Below, piece by piece: positions 37,052 through 46,301 of a DNA stretch of 64,000 bases. The DNA comes from SZUA-430 sp034440355 (GTDB lineage: Bacteria > Pseudomonadota > Alphaproteobacteria > Micropepsales > Micropepsaceae): contig JAWXBY010000008.1 of assembly GCA_034440355.1 (NCBI GenBank), positions 12,965 to 76,964 on the forward strand. Direction: 5' to 3'. Made by a program: the position numbers and the translations under genes. The notes beneath the pieces were generated by a model, which worked only from the letters and a program-made list of their open reading frames with translations, had not been told where the DNA came from and did no database searches. Position 1 is the stretch's first letter, and each line of letters starts with the position of its first letter.

Positions 37052-39883
37052 ATGCGATTGCGTTTGGTTCGTGGCTTGCCCGTGGCCGTGTTGGTCCTGG
37101 TGCTGGCGGTGCAGGCTTTTGCGCTGTTGCCCGTTGCGTTTGCCCGGACGCCTTGGCCGTTTGAGGCGAGCGATCTCAAACCCGATCCGACTGTCCGCTT
37201 CGGCGTGCTGGCCAACGGCATGCGCTATGCGATCAAGCCGAACGCCAATCCTCAGGGGACTGTGACGGTGCGTATCCGCATCGCCGCCGGATCGCTGCAT
37301 GAGAACGACAACGAACTGGGCGTAGCGCATTTTCTGGAGCACATGGCGTTCAACGGGTCGGAGAATTATCCCGAGGGCGAGATGTTCAAGGCGCTGCAGC
37401 GTCTGGGCATCCAGATCGGGTCGAGCGCCAATGCGTCCACCGACTTTGACAACACGACCTTTGCGTTGTCCTTGCCCAGCACGCGGCCGGACACGCTGAA
37501 CACCGGGTTCAATATCCTGCGCGAGATCGTGGGGCGGCTGACGCTGTCGGCCGATGCGATCACGCGCGAGCGCGGCGTTATTCTGTCGGAAGAGCGCGCG
37601 CGCGATACGCCGGGGATGCGGGCCAACCTGGCGCAGCTGCATGCGCTGTTTGCGGGCCAGAAGTATCCGAACCGGTTTCCGATCGGGAAGCTCGAGTTCA
37701 TCAAGAACGCCACTCCGGCGCAGCTGCGCTCGTTCTATGAGCGGCACTACCGGCCGGAGCGGGCGTTGCTGGTCGTCGCGGGCGACGTCGATCCCGTCAT
37801 GATGGAGGCCAAGATCAAAGCCGTGTTCGGCGACTGGTCGCAGCCCGGGCCCGCGGCGCCGCCTGAGAATTTCGGTGCGCCGGCCAAGCGTGGGTTGGTC
37901 GCGGCCTATTCGGTGCAGCCGGGGCTTGAGGAAAGCGTCACGGTCAACTGGGTCCAGCCGGAAGATGCGCGCGGCGACAAGAAGGCGCGGCGTAGTGAGA
38001 TCCATCAGCGGATCGTGGGCTTCACCGTGCTGAACCGGCGCTTGAGCAAACTGGCGCGCACGCCGGAGGCGCCCTTTATCGACGCGCGGGTGGGGCGTGA
38101 GGTGGTGCAGGGTGGCGGTATCGTTTCGGCGCTGACGGTGCGCACGCGCGCCGGCGGCTGGGCCAAGGGGTTGGCTGCAGCGGAGCAGGAATTGCGCCGG
38201 GCGCTGACGCATGGGCTGCAGCAGGCAGAGGTGACCCGCGAGGCGTTGGAGCAGAAGTCTCCGTATCTCTTGGTCGCTGCGAACGCGAAGACGCGGTCGA
38301 ATATCGAGATGGCGGACTGGCTGCTGATGACGCTGGACGCCGGGCGCGTGCCGACGGATGCGCAGACGGACTTGGCGCTCTACACACAGTCGATTGCGGG
38401 CATGAAGGCCGCCGACGTGACGAACGCGATGAAGGCGACGTTCAGCGGCAGCGGACCGGTCGTCTTCGTGACGACGACGCAGCCGATTGCCGGCGGCGAG
38501 GACGCGATCAAGCAGGCCTATACGCAGAGCCGTGCGGTCGCGGTCGCCGCGCCGCCGAAGGACTCGATCAAGGAGTTCACCTATCGCGACTTCGGGACGA
38601 AGGGCGTGGTGGCCGAGCGCAAGACCGTTGCGGACATCGACGCGACGCTGGTCAAGTTTGCGAACGGCGTGAAGCTGAACGTGAAGTCGACCGATTTCGA
38701 GAAGGATAAGGTCAGCGTCGTCGTGCGCGTGGCGGGTGGTTATCTGGCGCTGCCCAAGAAGCGCGGCGTCGCGTGGGCGCTGCCGTTCGCCTTCGTCGAG
38801 GGGGGCTTGGGCAGGCTCACCATCGGCGAGTTGGAGCAGACGGAGCCCGGGCATTTCGCCGGCATCTTCCTGGATGTCGACGAAGACGTGTTCCAGATCG
38901 CGGGCGATACCGTCGAGCGCGATACGCTTTTGCAGCTGCAAGTGCTGGCCGCGTATTTTACCGACGCCGCCTATCGGCCGGATGGGTTGAAGCGCATCCA
39001 AGCGGCAGGCGAGGGGCAGTTGCGTCAGCAGGACACAACGGCCACCGGCGTGCTGTCGCGTGAGTTGCCCGGGCTGGTGCACGGCAACGATCCGCGCTGG
39101 GCTTCGCCGGATATCAACGACATCCGCGCGATTACGATGGAGGACGTGAAGACGGCCATCGCGCCATCGCTGGCGCAAGCGCCGATCGAGGTGACCATCG
39201 TGGGCCACGTGAAGGTCGACGCTGCGATCGATGCGGCGGCTAAGACGTTCGGTGCGTTGCCGCCCCGGCAGGGCGTGTACAAGATCCCCGACGGTGCGCG
39301 CAATGTCAGCTTTCCCGCGAAGGGCGGGCGGGCGGACTTCAAGCATGAGGGGCGGCCTGATCAGGCGGCCGTTGTGGCGGCGTGGCCGGGGCCCGATCTT
39401 TTCAGCAACACGCGGCTCGATCGTGCGGTGGCGATCTTGAATGAGATCATTCAGCTGCGCCTCATCGACGAGGTGCGTGAGAAGCAGGGCAGCACGTATA
39501 CGCCGTTCGGTTCGTACTGGTCGTCGAAGTCGGTCAAGGGCTTCGGCTACATGTTCGCGGGCGTCGAGCCCAAGCCGGAAGAGGCGGACAAGTTCTTCGA
39601 GACGCTGGCCGAGATCACGAAGGAGCTGCGCGGCGGCGAGCTGTCGGCGGACTTGCTGGAGCGGGCGCGCAAGCCCGTGCTGTACCAGCACTATGCGGCG
39701 GAATCGACCAACGCGTATTGGATCCAGGCGCTGAGCGACATTCAAACCGATCCGCGCAATCTGGAGCGCGTGCGTTCGGCGTTGAAGGACTACGGCACGA
39801 TCACCGAAGCGGAAGTGATCGCGGCGGCGAAGCTGTTCCTGGACGACAAGCGGCGGATCGATATGCGGGTGTCGCCGAAGTAG
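37052..39883 (+). CDS. M16 family zinc metallopeptidase (pitrilysin-like), exported
   Basis: 943 residues. An N-terminal signal peptide (RLVRGLPVAVLVLVLAVQAFALLPVAFA) precedes two or more M16 domains. The active-site motif HFLEHMAFNGSE (HxxEH, about residues 92-96) is intact and the distal Glu is in the ERGVILSEERARD region, so the first half is catalytic. The second half, from about residue 520, is the inactive M16_C half that closes the chamber. Periplasmic location. ATG 37052 has AAGGGG five bases upstream. Substrates are probably small peptides (family knowledge). Confidence 0.92.
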   Translation: MRLRLVRGLPVAVLVLVLAVQAFALLPVAFARTPWPFEASDLKPDPTVRFGVLANGMRYAIKPNANPQGTVTVRIRIAAGSLHENDNELGVAHFLEHMAFNGSENYPEGEMFKALQRLGIQIGSSANASTDFDNTTFALSLPSTRPDTLNTGFNILREIVGRLTLSADAITRERGVILSEERARDTPGMRANLAQLHALFAGQKYPNRFPIGKLEFIKNATPAQLRSFYERHYRPERALLVVAGDVDPVMMEAKIKAVFGDWSQPGPAAPPENFGAPAKRGLVAAYSVQPGLEESVTVNWVQPEDARGDKKARRSEIHQRIVGFTVLNRRLSKLARTPEAPFIDARVGREVVQGGGIVSALTVRTRAGGWAKGLAAAEQELRRALTHGLQQAEVTREALEQKSPYLLVAANAKTRSNIEMADWLLMTLDAGRVPTDAQTDLALYTQSIAGMKAADVTNAMKATFSGSGPVVFVTTTQPIAGGEDAIKQAYTQSRAVAVAAPPKDSIKEFTYRDFGTKGVVAERKTVADIDATLVKFANGVKLNVKSTDFEKDKVSVVVRVAGGYLALPKKRGVAWALPFAFVEGGLGRLTIGELEQTEPGHFAGIFLDVDEDVFQIAGDTVERDTLLQLQVLAAYFTDAAYRPDGLKRIQAAGEGQLRQQDTTATGVLSRELPGLVHGNDPRWASPDINDIRAITMEDVKTAIAPSLAQAPIEVTIVGHVKVDAAIDAAAKTFGALPPRQGVYKIPDGARNVSFPAKGGRADFKHEGRPDQAAVVAAWPGPDLFSNTRLDRAVAILNEIIQLRLIDEVREKQGSTYTPFGSYWSSKSVKGFGYMFAGVEPKPEEADKFFETLAEITKELRGGELSADLLERARKPVLYQHYAAESTNAYWIQALSDIQTDPRNLERVRSALKDYGTITEAEVIAAAKLFLDDKRRIDMRVSPK

Positions 39884-40927
39884 CTAACCTGTGTAGGTGT
39901 GCCAGGCGCCTTCGTCGTCACGGACGCGGACCGCGCCGTCGCGCGTGCGTTCGATGTCGCAGGTTTCGAGGTTCGCTTTCGCGTGGCCACCTGGGATGTC
40001 GAGCACGTAGGACGGTAAGGCGATGCCGGAAACGCGGCGGCGCAGTTCGCGCATCAGGGATTGGCCGTGTTCGATCGTCGTGCGGAAGTGCGATGTGCCT
40101 GGCGCCATGTCCGCATGGTGCAGGTAGTAGGGCTTGATCCGGTTCTCGACGAAGGTGCGCATCAGGTCGGCGAGCGTATCGGCGTCGTCGTTGACGCCTT
40201 TCAACAGCACAGTTTGGCTCAGCATTGGGATGCCGGCGTCGACGAGGCGGGCGCAGGCTTCGCGTGCGGCGGGCGTGAACTCGCGGGCGTGATTGGCGTG
40301 TACCGCGACATAGGTTGCGGCACTGGGCGATTTGAGTGCGGCGATGAAATCCGACGTGACGCGGTCAGGATCGACGACGGGCACGCGCGTGTGCCAGCGC
40401 AAGATCTTAACGTGCGCGATGGCGGCGAGGCGCTGCGTCAGGTCGGCGGCGCGGCGGGCGGTGAGGACGAATGGATCGCCGCCGGTGAGGATCACTTCGG
40501 AAATTTCCGCGTGGGCTGCGATGTAGGCGATCGCTGCGTCGAGTTCGGTTGGCGACAGGCCTGGTTCGCGGCCGGGGCCTACCATTTCGCGGCGGAAGCA
40601 AAAGCGGCAATAGACCGGGCAGACGTGGACGATCTTCAGCAGCACGCGGTCGCGGTAACGGTGGACCAATCCTTCGACGGGGCTGTGGCGCTTGTCGCCG
40701 ATGGGGTCTGCGTCTTCGCCGGGTGCTGTTTCCAACTCGCGGATGTCGGGGACGAACTGGCGGGCGATGGGGTCGGAAGCATCGGACGCATCGATGAGTG
40801 CGGTCATCGCGGGCGTGATGGCGACGGCGTAACGATCGGCGACGCGGGTGAGTGCGTCGGCGCGCAGTATGAGTCCCGCGTCGTACAAATCATCGATCGT
40901 GCGCAGCGTGCGTGTGGTCATGGGCAT
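39884..40927 (-). CDS. epmB: EF-P beta-lysylation protein EpmB (lysine 2,3-aminomutase-like)
   Basis: 347-residue radical SAM/PLP enzyme. The CxxxCxxC cluster motif is in HVCPVYCRFCFRREMVG; SAM-binding GGDPF follows, and PLP-binding Lys is in DIPGGHAKANLE. It converts lysine to beta-lysine for EF-P modification; the epmA and efp genes next door support EpmB rather than a catabolic aminomutase. The ATG at 40927 is preferred; a second at 40921. Its ribosome-binding site (GAGAGGGGTGG) falls within a dispersed palindromic repeat. Confidence 0.9.
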   Translation of the reverse strand: MPMTTRTLRTIDDLYDAGLILRADALTRVADRYAVAITPAMTALIDASDASDPIARQFVPDIRELETAPGEDADPIGDKRHSPVEGLVHRYRDRVLLKIVHVCPVYCRFCFRREMVGPGREPGLSPTELDAAIAYIAAHAEISEVILTGGDPFVLTARRAADLTQRLAAIAHVKILRWHTRVPVVDPDRVTSDFIAALKSPSAATYVAVHANHAREFTPAAREACARLVDAGIPMLSQTVLLKGVNDDADTLADLMRTFVENRIKPYYLHHADMAPGTSHFRTTIEHGQSLMRELRRRVSGIALPSYVLDIPGGHAKANLETCDIERTRDGAVRVRDDEGAWHTYTG

Positions 40928-40932
40928 GAACC

Positions 40933-41113
40933 ACCCCTCTCCCTTCCCATTTCGGGAAGGGAGAGGGGATGGGGGTGAGGGATGGGCGTTGAGCAAGATG
41001 GAACGCTAGATTCTCGCGCAGACGGATTTGCAGGGCGCGACGGTGTTTGAGCGGGGAAGAGGCCATCCCTCACCCCCGGCCCCTCTCCCTTCCGATTCCG
41101 GAAGGGCGAGGGG
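40933..41113. repeat. Second inverted pair of CCCTCACCCC repeats
   Basis: Copies at 40933-40981 and 41067-41113, mutually inverted and related to the pair at 4561-4693 (shared CCCTCACCCCC..CCCCTCTCCC). Each holds an internal palindrome (CCCTTCC..GGAAGGG). They fill the gap between epmA and epmB, so these two genes are probably not closely coupled. Confidence 0.85.
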
Positions 41114-41141
41114 AGCAGAGCAGATGCTGCGATCTTCTTGT

Positions 41142-42191
41142 TCACGTCGCGCGTCCTGCTGGTGGGGTCCAGAGGATGTCTTCGATGCGTGGGGCGCCGG
41201 TGGCCAGCATCGCCAAGCGGTCGAAGCCTAGGGCTACGCCGCTGGCGGGGGGCATGTGGGTTAGGGCCGCCAGAAAATCTTCGTCGATCGGGTAGCGGTC
41301 GCCGTAGATGCGTTCTTTCTCCGACATTTCGTGTTCGAAGCGTTTGCGTTGTTCGACCGGGTCGGTGAGTTCGCCGAAGCCGTTCGCGAGTTCGACGCCG
41401 AGCACGTAGAGTTCGAAGCGTTCGGCGACGCGTGGATCGTGTCCGCAGGCGCGGGCGAGGGCTGCTTCGACGCGCGGGTATTCGTCCAGGATGGTCGGGG
41501 CGTTGAAGCCGAGGTTCGGTTCGATGCGCTCGCTAAGGATGCGGCTGAAGATGTCGGACCAGGTGTCGTCGTCGGCGATGGTGATGCCGGCAGGCTTGGC
41601 TTGCGATGCCAGTGCGTCGCGGTCCGCTGTGTCGGCGTCCAGCGTTTCGAGAAGGTCGATGCCGGCGTGGCGCTCGAATGCGGCGGCGACCGTGATGCGT
41701 TCGGGTTTGGCGTCGGGGTCGACGCTGCGGCCGCGGTAGCTGAGCGTTGTTGTTCCTGCGGCTTGAACCGAGAGCGACAGGAGTTTGATGCTGTCGGCGA
41801 TGACGGCGTCGTAGGGTTCGTTCGTGCGGTACCATTCCAGCATCGTGAATTCGGGCACGTTGACGGCGGCGTGTTCGCGGTTCCGGAAGACGCGGGCGAA
41901 GTCGAAGATGCGTTGCTCGCCCGCAGCCAGCAGCTTCTTCGATGCGAATTCGGGTGACGTGTGGAGGTAGAGCTTGGCGTGCGTGCCGTCGCGGCCGATC
42001 TGCTCCGTTGCGAAGGCATGCAGGTGCGTCTCGTTGCCCGGCGAAATTTGCAGGGCGGCGCATTCGACTTCGGTGAAGCCATCGGCCTCGAAATGGCGGC
42101 GGATGGCGGCCTTTATCCGGTTGCGCGCGATCAGGAACGGGCGGCGGTCGGCGTGGCGTGCGGGGGACCACCAGGGTGAGGGCGTTACCAC
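41142..42191 (-). CDS. epmA: EF-P lysine ligase EpmA (GenX/PoxA)
   Basis: 349-residue class II lysyl-tRNA synthetase paralogue without the anticodon-binding domain. It attaches beta-lysine to Lys34 of EF-P. Conserved: SPWWSPARHADRRPFLIARN, LHTSPEFASKKLLA, the motif 2 FARVFRNRE, FTMLEWYR, and motif 3 PPASGVALGFDRLAML. GTG start at 42191, divergent from efp with 135 bases between. Confidence 0.93.
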   Translation of the reverse strand: MVTPSPWWSPARHADRRPFLIARNRIKAAIRRHFEADGFTEVECAALQISPGNETHLHAFATEQIGRDGTHAKLYLHTSPEFASKKLLAAGEQRIFDFARVFRNREHAAVNVPEFTMLEWYRTNEPYDAVIADSIKLLSLSVQAAGTTTLSYRGRSVDPDAKPERITVAAAFERHAGIDLLETLDADTADRDALASQAKPAGITIADDDTWSDIFSRILSERIEPNLGFNAPTILDEYPRVEAALARACGHDPRVAERFELYVLGVELANGFGELTDPVEQRKRFEHEMSEKERIYGDRYPIDEDFLAALTHMPPASGVALGFDRLAMLATGAPRIEDILWTPPAGRAT

Positions 42192-42326
42192 CGGAGAAAC
42201 CGCACGTTTGTGCCACCTTGGCGGCGGGCCCGTGCGCTGCTATCACCCCGCACAAATCCGAGCCCGGCGCGCCGGCCCTTGTAGGCCTGCCTGAACCGGG
42301 CGTCGTTATTTCTGAAGGAGTTTCGC

Positions 42327-42896
42327 GTGGTTTCCGTCATTGCCAGCAACGTACGTAAGGGCAACATCATCGAGAAGGAAGGCAAGCTGTACGTCGTTCT
42401 AACAGCTGAAAACTTCCATCCTGGCAAGGGCACGCCGACGACGCAGATCGAAATGCGCCGGATCAGCGACGGTGTGAAGGTAAACGAGCGCTATAAGACG
42501 ACCGATTCCTTGGAAAAGGCGTTCGTCGACATGAGCACGTATCAGTACCTGTACCAGGACGGCGAGCAGTTCGTGTTCATGGAGCCGAACAACTTCGATC
42601 AGATCCATGTGTCAAAGGATATTCTGGGCGATCAGGAAGCCTATCTTCAGGAAAACATGGAAGTGACCCTGAGCACGTTCAACGGCGTGCCGATTGCGAT
42701 CGAGTTGCCGTCGCGGGTGGTGCTCGAGATCGTGGAGACCGAACCGGTCGTGAAAGGGCAGACGGCGTCGTCGTCGTTCAAGCCGGCGAAGCTGTCGAAC
42801 GGCGCGCGCACGATGGTGCCGCCGCATGTCGGTGTGGGCACGAAGGTTGTCGTCAACACGGAAGACGGTTCCTACGTCGAGCGTTCGAAGGATTGA
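42327..42896 (+). CDS. efp: Translation elongation factor P
   Basis: 189 residues, three beta-barrel domains. It relieves ribosome stalling at polyproline. The modification loop reads NFHPGKGTPTT with Lys34 conserved, matching the EpmA/EpmB lysylation pathway encoded next door. GTG start with AAGGAG six bases upstream. EpmC (hydroxylase) not seen in the window. Confidence 0.96.
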   Translation: MVSVIASNVRKGNIIEKEGKLYVVLTAENFHPGKGTPTTQIEMRRISDGVKVNERYKTTDSLEKAFVDMSTYQYLYQDGEQFVFMEPNNFDQIHVSKDILGDQEAYLQENMEVTLSTFNGVPIAIELPSRVVLEIVETEPVVKGQTASSSFKPAKLSNGARTMVPPHVGVGTKVVVNTEDGSYVERSKD

Positions 42897-42900
42897 ACCG

Positions 42901-43638
42901 ATGACTGAGCCGCTGGACTTCTCGGGGAAGACGGTTCTCGTCGTCGGCGGGTCGAGTGGTATCGGCAATGGGATTGCACACGGGTTTCGCCGGCATGGCG
43001 CGACGGTGCACGTGTGGGGCACACGCGCGCATGCGTCGGACTACAGGGCCGATGAAGGATCGGATCTGACGGGGCTGCACTACGCGCAGCTCGACGTGTC
43101 GAACTTCGTCGAGGTCGATACGTGGCGGCCGAATTTTCGAACGCTCGACGTGCTGGTGCTGAGCCAGGGCACGGTGTTGTACAAGCGCGGCGAGTTTCAG
43201 ATGGACGGGTTCCGGAAGGTGATGGACTTGAACCTGAACAGCCTGATGGCGTGCGCGATTAAGTTTCACGACATGCTGGCGGCGGCGAAGGGTTCGCTGA
43301 TCACCGTGTCGTCGACGGCGGCGTTTCATTCGACGCGCGGTAATCCGGCCTACAATGCGTCGAAGACGGGGGCTGTCGGGTTGACGCGGACTCTCGCTGA
43401 GGCTTGGGCGGGCGACGGCATTCGCGTGAATGGGATTGCGCCAGGGCTTGTCGATACGAAGCTCACTAAGGTTACGACCGAGAATCCGGATCGGCTGCAG
43501 GCCTCTTTGCAGGGCATTCCGTTGAAGCGTCTCGGTACGCCCGACGATATGGCGGGTGTCGCGTTGTTTTTGGCGTCGCCATTGGCGGCGTATGTGGTTG
43601 GTCAGACGATCCCGGTGGACGGCGGCCTGATCCTTTAG
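42901..43638 (+). CDS. SDR family oxidoreductase
   Basis: 245-residue classical short-chain dehydrogenase. Cofactor motif VVGGSSGIGNGIAHG (TGxxxGxG type with T replaced), catalytic Ser in VSSTAAF and YNASK. Substrate unknown. ATG 4 bases after the efp stop, so it may be co-transcribed with efp. Followed 14 bases later by the nitronate monooxygenase gene. Confidence 0.9.
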   Translation: MTEPLDFSGKTVLVVGGSSGIGNGIAHGFRRHGATVHVWGTRAHASDYRADEGSDLTGLHYAQLDVSNFVEVDTWRPNFRTLDVLVLSQGTVLYKRGEFQMDGFRKVMDLNLNSLMACAIKFHDMLAAAKGSLITVSSTAAFHSTRGNPAYNASKTGAVGLTRTLAEAWAGDGIRVNGIAPGLVDTKLTKVTTENPDRLQASLQGIPLKRLGTPDDMAGVALFLASPLAAYVVGQTIPVDGGLIL

Positions 43639-43652
43639 ATCGGAGGGTTTTG

Positions 43653-44573
43653 ATGGCCTCGGCTTGGATTGGATTCAAAGAACGTTTGAAGATTCCCGCG
43701 ATCGCGGCGCCGATGTTTCTGGTATCGGGGCCGAAGCTTGTGATCGCGGCGGCGAAGGCCGGGATGGCGTCGGCGTTTCCCGCGCCGAATGCGCGGACGA
43801 TGGAGGATCTCGATCAGTGGATGAGCGAGATCAACGATACCCTGGCGCAGGCGGATCGGCCGTGGGCGCTGAATATCGTGGCGCATCATTCTTATCCGCG
43901 GTTGAAGGAAGAACTTGAGCTGATCGTCAAGCATAAGCCGCCGTTGGTGATCACGGCGTTGGGCAGTCCTAAGGGCGTGATCGAGGCGGTGCATTCGTAT
44001 GGCGGGATCGTGTTCGCCGACGTGATCAGCATGCCGTTCGCGCGCAAGGCCCTTGATGCGGGTGTCGACGGGTTGGTGCTGATCTGCGCCGGCGCCGGTG
44101 GGCACACCGGGCAGCTAAGCCCGTTTGCGTTCGTCAGTGCGGTGCGAGGGATTTTCCCGGGGCCGGTTGTCGTCGGTGGCGCGATTGGGACGGGGCGTGC
44201 GGTGCGGGCGATTGAAGTGCTGGGCGCCGATCTTGCCTATATCGGGACGCCGTTCGTGGCGGCGAAAGAGTCGCTGGCGCCGGATGCGTATAAGCAGATG
44301 CTGATTTCGTCGACGCATGAGGATTTGGTGCAGACGGCGGCGGTGACCGGCGTGCGCGCGAATTGGCTGAAGGGCAGTCTGCAGGCGGTCGGGATTGATC
44401 CGGACAAGGTGGATGCCGGGACGCCGCACTTCGGCGATCCGAACGCTGCGTTTAGGCGCTGGAAGGATACGTGGTCGGCAGGGCAGAGCGTTGATCTGGT
44501 GCAGAAGGTCGAGTCCGCAGCCGATATCGTTGGGCGGTTCGTGCAGGAATATGAAGCGGCGCTGCAGCGCTAG
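43653..44573 (+). CDS. Nitronate monooxygenase family flavoprotein
   Basis: 306-residue TIM-barrel FMN enzyme (NMO/2-nitropropane dioxygenase family). Typical start IPAIAAPMFLVSGPKLVIAA, the GAGGHTGQLSPF phosphate loop and VVVGGAIGTGRAV. Substrate unknown; could be an enoyl reductase relative. CGGAGGG precedes the ATG at 43653. Its stop shares CTAG with the convergent acyl-CoA dehydrogenase. Confidence 0.88.
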   Translation: MASAWIGFKERLKIPAIAAPMFLVSGPKLVIAAAKAGMASAFPAPNARTMEDLDQWMSEINDTLAQADRPWALNIVAHHSYPRLKEELELIVKHKPPLVITALGSPKGVIEAVHSYGGIVFADVISMPFARKALDAGVDGLVLICAGAGGHTGQLSPFAFVSAVRGIFPGPVVVGGAIGTGRAVRAIEVLGADLAYIGTPFVAAKESLAPDAYKQMLISSTHEDLVQTAAVTGVRANWLKGSLQAVGIDPDKVDAGTPHFGDPNAAFRRWKDTWSAGQSVDLVQKVESAADIVGRFVQEYEAALQR

Positions 44574-46210
44574 TTCGGCATGGCGCGCGTGATGATCGCG
44601 CGTTCGTCGATGGTGACTTCGAAGGCGCCGTAGGTGCGCCAGGGTTCCTCGGCGAGGCGGGTGGCGACGAAAGCGTCGGCTATCGCGTTTGGCGCGTGGC
44701 GCGCTAGCAGTGTGCCTTGCAGGGCAAGGGCCAGGGTTTCGACGAGGCGGCGGGCTTGGGATTCGGTTGTGGTCGCGACGCTTGCTCTGGCTTTGTCGAT
44801 GGCGCGGTCGAGTTCGGCGTATGTGCCTCTTGCCTTGTCCAGTTCGGCGAAGAGGGCCTCGGCTGATTGCGGCTCGCGGGCGAGCGCGCGCAGGACGTCG
44901 AGGCAGATGACGTTGCCGGAGCCTTCCCAGATCGAGTTCAGGGGTGATTGGCGGAAGAGGCGCGGTAGGACGCTCTCTTCGACGTAGCCAGCGCCGCCGT
45001 GGCATTCCATCGCTTCGTAGACGAAATTCACGACGCGTTTGTTGAGCCAGTATTTTCCGATCGGCGTCGCGATGCGGGAGAAGAGAGCGGCGGCTTCGTT
45101 GTTCGACTCGTCGAAGGATCTGGCGATGCGGAAGGCTAAGGTGGTTGCGGCTTCGCTTTCGATCGCGAGGTCCGCGAGCACGCGCGACATCAGCGGTTGA
45201 TCGATCAGCTTCTTCTGAAACGCGGTGCGGTGCGAGGTGTGCCAGAGCGCTTGGGCGAGGGCTTGGCGCATGTAGGCGGCGGGGGCGACGGTGCAGTCGA
45301 GGCGGGTGTGGTGGACCATCTCGATGATCGTCTTCACGCCACGGCCTTCTTCGCCGAGGCGTTCGGCGTAGGCGCCGTGGTATTCGATCTCAGATGAGGC
45401 GTTGGCGCGGTCGCCGAGTTTGTCTTTGAGGCGCATGATGTGCATGGGATTGCGCTCGCCGTCCGGTTTCCACCGTGGGACGAGGAAGCAGGTTAGGCCC
45501 TTGTCGGTGTAGGCAAGGGTCAGGAATGCGTCGCACATCGGGGCTGAGCAGAACCATTTGTGGCCGTTGAGCGTGTAGGCGCCGTCGCCGGTCGGCGTCG
45601 CCTTCGTTGTGTTGGCGCGGACGTCGGAGCCGCCTTGCTTTTCCGTCATGGCCATGCCGATTGTCGCACCGCGTTTCTGTGATGCGGGGGCAGAGGTTCC
45701 GTCATAGACGCCACTTTTGATGCGCGGCTCCCAGGTGCGGGCGATTTCGGGTTGGTGGCGCAGCGCGGGAAGCGCCGCATAGGTCATCGTCATCGGGCAG
45801 CACACGCCCTGCTCGATCTGCGCCATCATGTAGAGGACGCTCGCGTGCGCGACGTGGCCGGCTGTTTGTGCTGTCCAGGCGATGGAGGCGAAGCCGCCGG
45901 ACAGGCCCACCTCCATCAGCTTGTGATAGGCGGGGTGGAAGTTCACCTCGTCGATGCGGCGGCCGTAGCGGTCGAACGTCTTCAGCTCGGGCGCGTTGCG
46001 GTTGGCCTCGAAGCTCCAGGCAATGACTTCGGCTGAGCCGACGCGTGCGCCGAACGTGGAGAGGGATGGCGCGTGTGCGTTAGCGCCTTCGCGCTCGACG
46101 GCATCCGTCAGTGCGCGGTCGGTCGTGAAAATGTTCACGTCCTCGAACGGCGGCGGTTGGTTCGTGACGTCGTGGGTGCTGAGCGCGGTGCGTGGGTTGA
46201 GCGGCGCCAT
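44570..46210 (-). CDS. AidB-like acyl-CoA dehydrogenase family protein
   Basis: 546 residues, the long acyl-CoA dehydrogenase type represented by AidB. FAD-binding motifs GMAMTEKQGGSDVRAN, YTLNGHKWFCSAP and the C-terminal ECHGGAGYVEESVLPRLFRQSPLNSIWEGSGN split across helices match AidB. AidB itself is linked to alkylation protection; family members also act as acyl-CoA dehydrogenases. ATG 46210 with GAGAG upstream. Divergent from the permease gene, sharing a 91-base region that includes an EcfG box for the opposite strand. Confidence 0.9.
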   Translation of the reverse strand: MAPLNPRTALSTHDVTNQPPPFEDVNIFTTDRALTDAVEREGANAHAPSLSTFGARVGSAEVIAWSFEANRNAPELKTFDRYGRRIDEVNFHPAYHKLMEVGLSGGFASIAWTAQTAGHVAHASVLYMMAQIEQGVCCPMTMTYAALPALRHQPEIARTWEPRIKSGVYDGTSAPASQKRGATIGMAMTEKQGGSDVRANTTKATPTGDGAYTLNGHKWFCSAPMCDAFLTLAYTDKGLTCFLVPRWKPDGERNPMHIMRLKDKLGDRANASSEIEYHGAYAERLGEEGRGVKTIIEMVHHTRLDCTVAPAAYMRQALAQALWHTSHRTAFQKKLIDQPLMSRVLADLAIESEAATTLAFRIARSFDESNNEAAALFSRIATPIGKYWLNKRVVNFVYEAMECHGGAGYVEESVLPRLFRQSPLNSIWEGSGNVICLDVLRALAREPQSAEALFAELDKARGTYAELDRAIDKARASVATTTESQARRLVETLALALQGTLLARHAPNAIADAFVATRLAEEPWRTYGAFEVTIDERAIITRAMPN

Positions 46211-46246
46211 AGTTACTCTCTGCTTGAGGCTGCGTGAGAGTGGCAA

Positions 46247-46271
46247 GGAACCCCGTGGTTCCACAAGCGTT
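46247..46271 (+). promoter_or_regulatory. EcfG-type promoter for the AI-2E permease gene
   Basis: GGAAC (46247-46251), 16 bases, CGTT (46268-46271): exact consensus. Predicted start about 46279, 23 bases before the first GTG. Confidence 0.7.
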
Positions 46272-46301
46272 CTATGTGCCGGGATCCCGATAACGGGATG
46301 G

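Noticed and set aside
37034..39745. 903-residue minus-strand frame opposite the M16 peptidase
   Set aside because: Antisense shadow, Arg/Leu-rich; the peptidase has intact HxxEH and a signal peptide.
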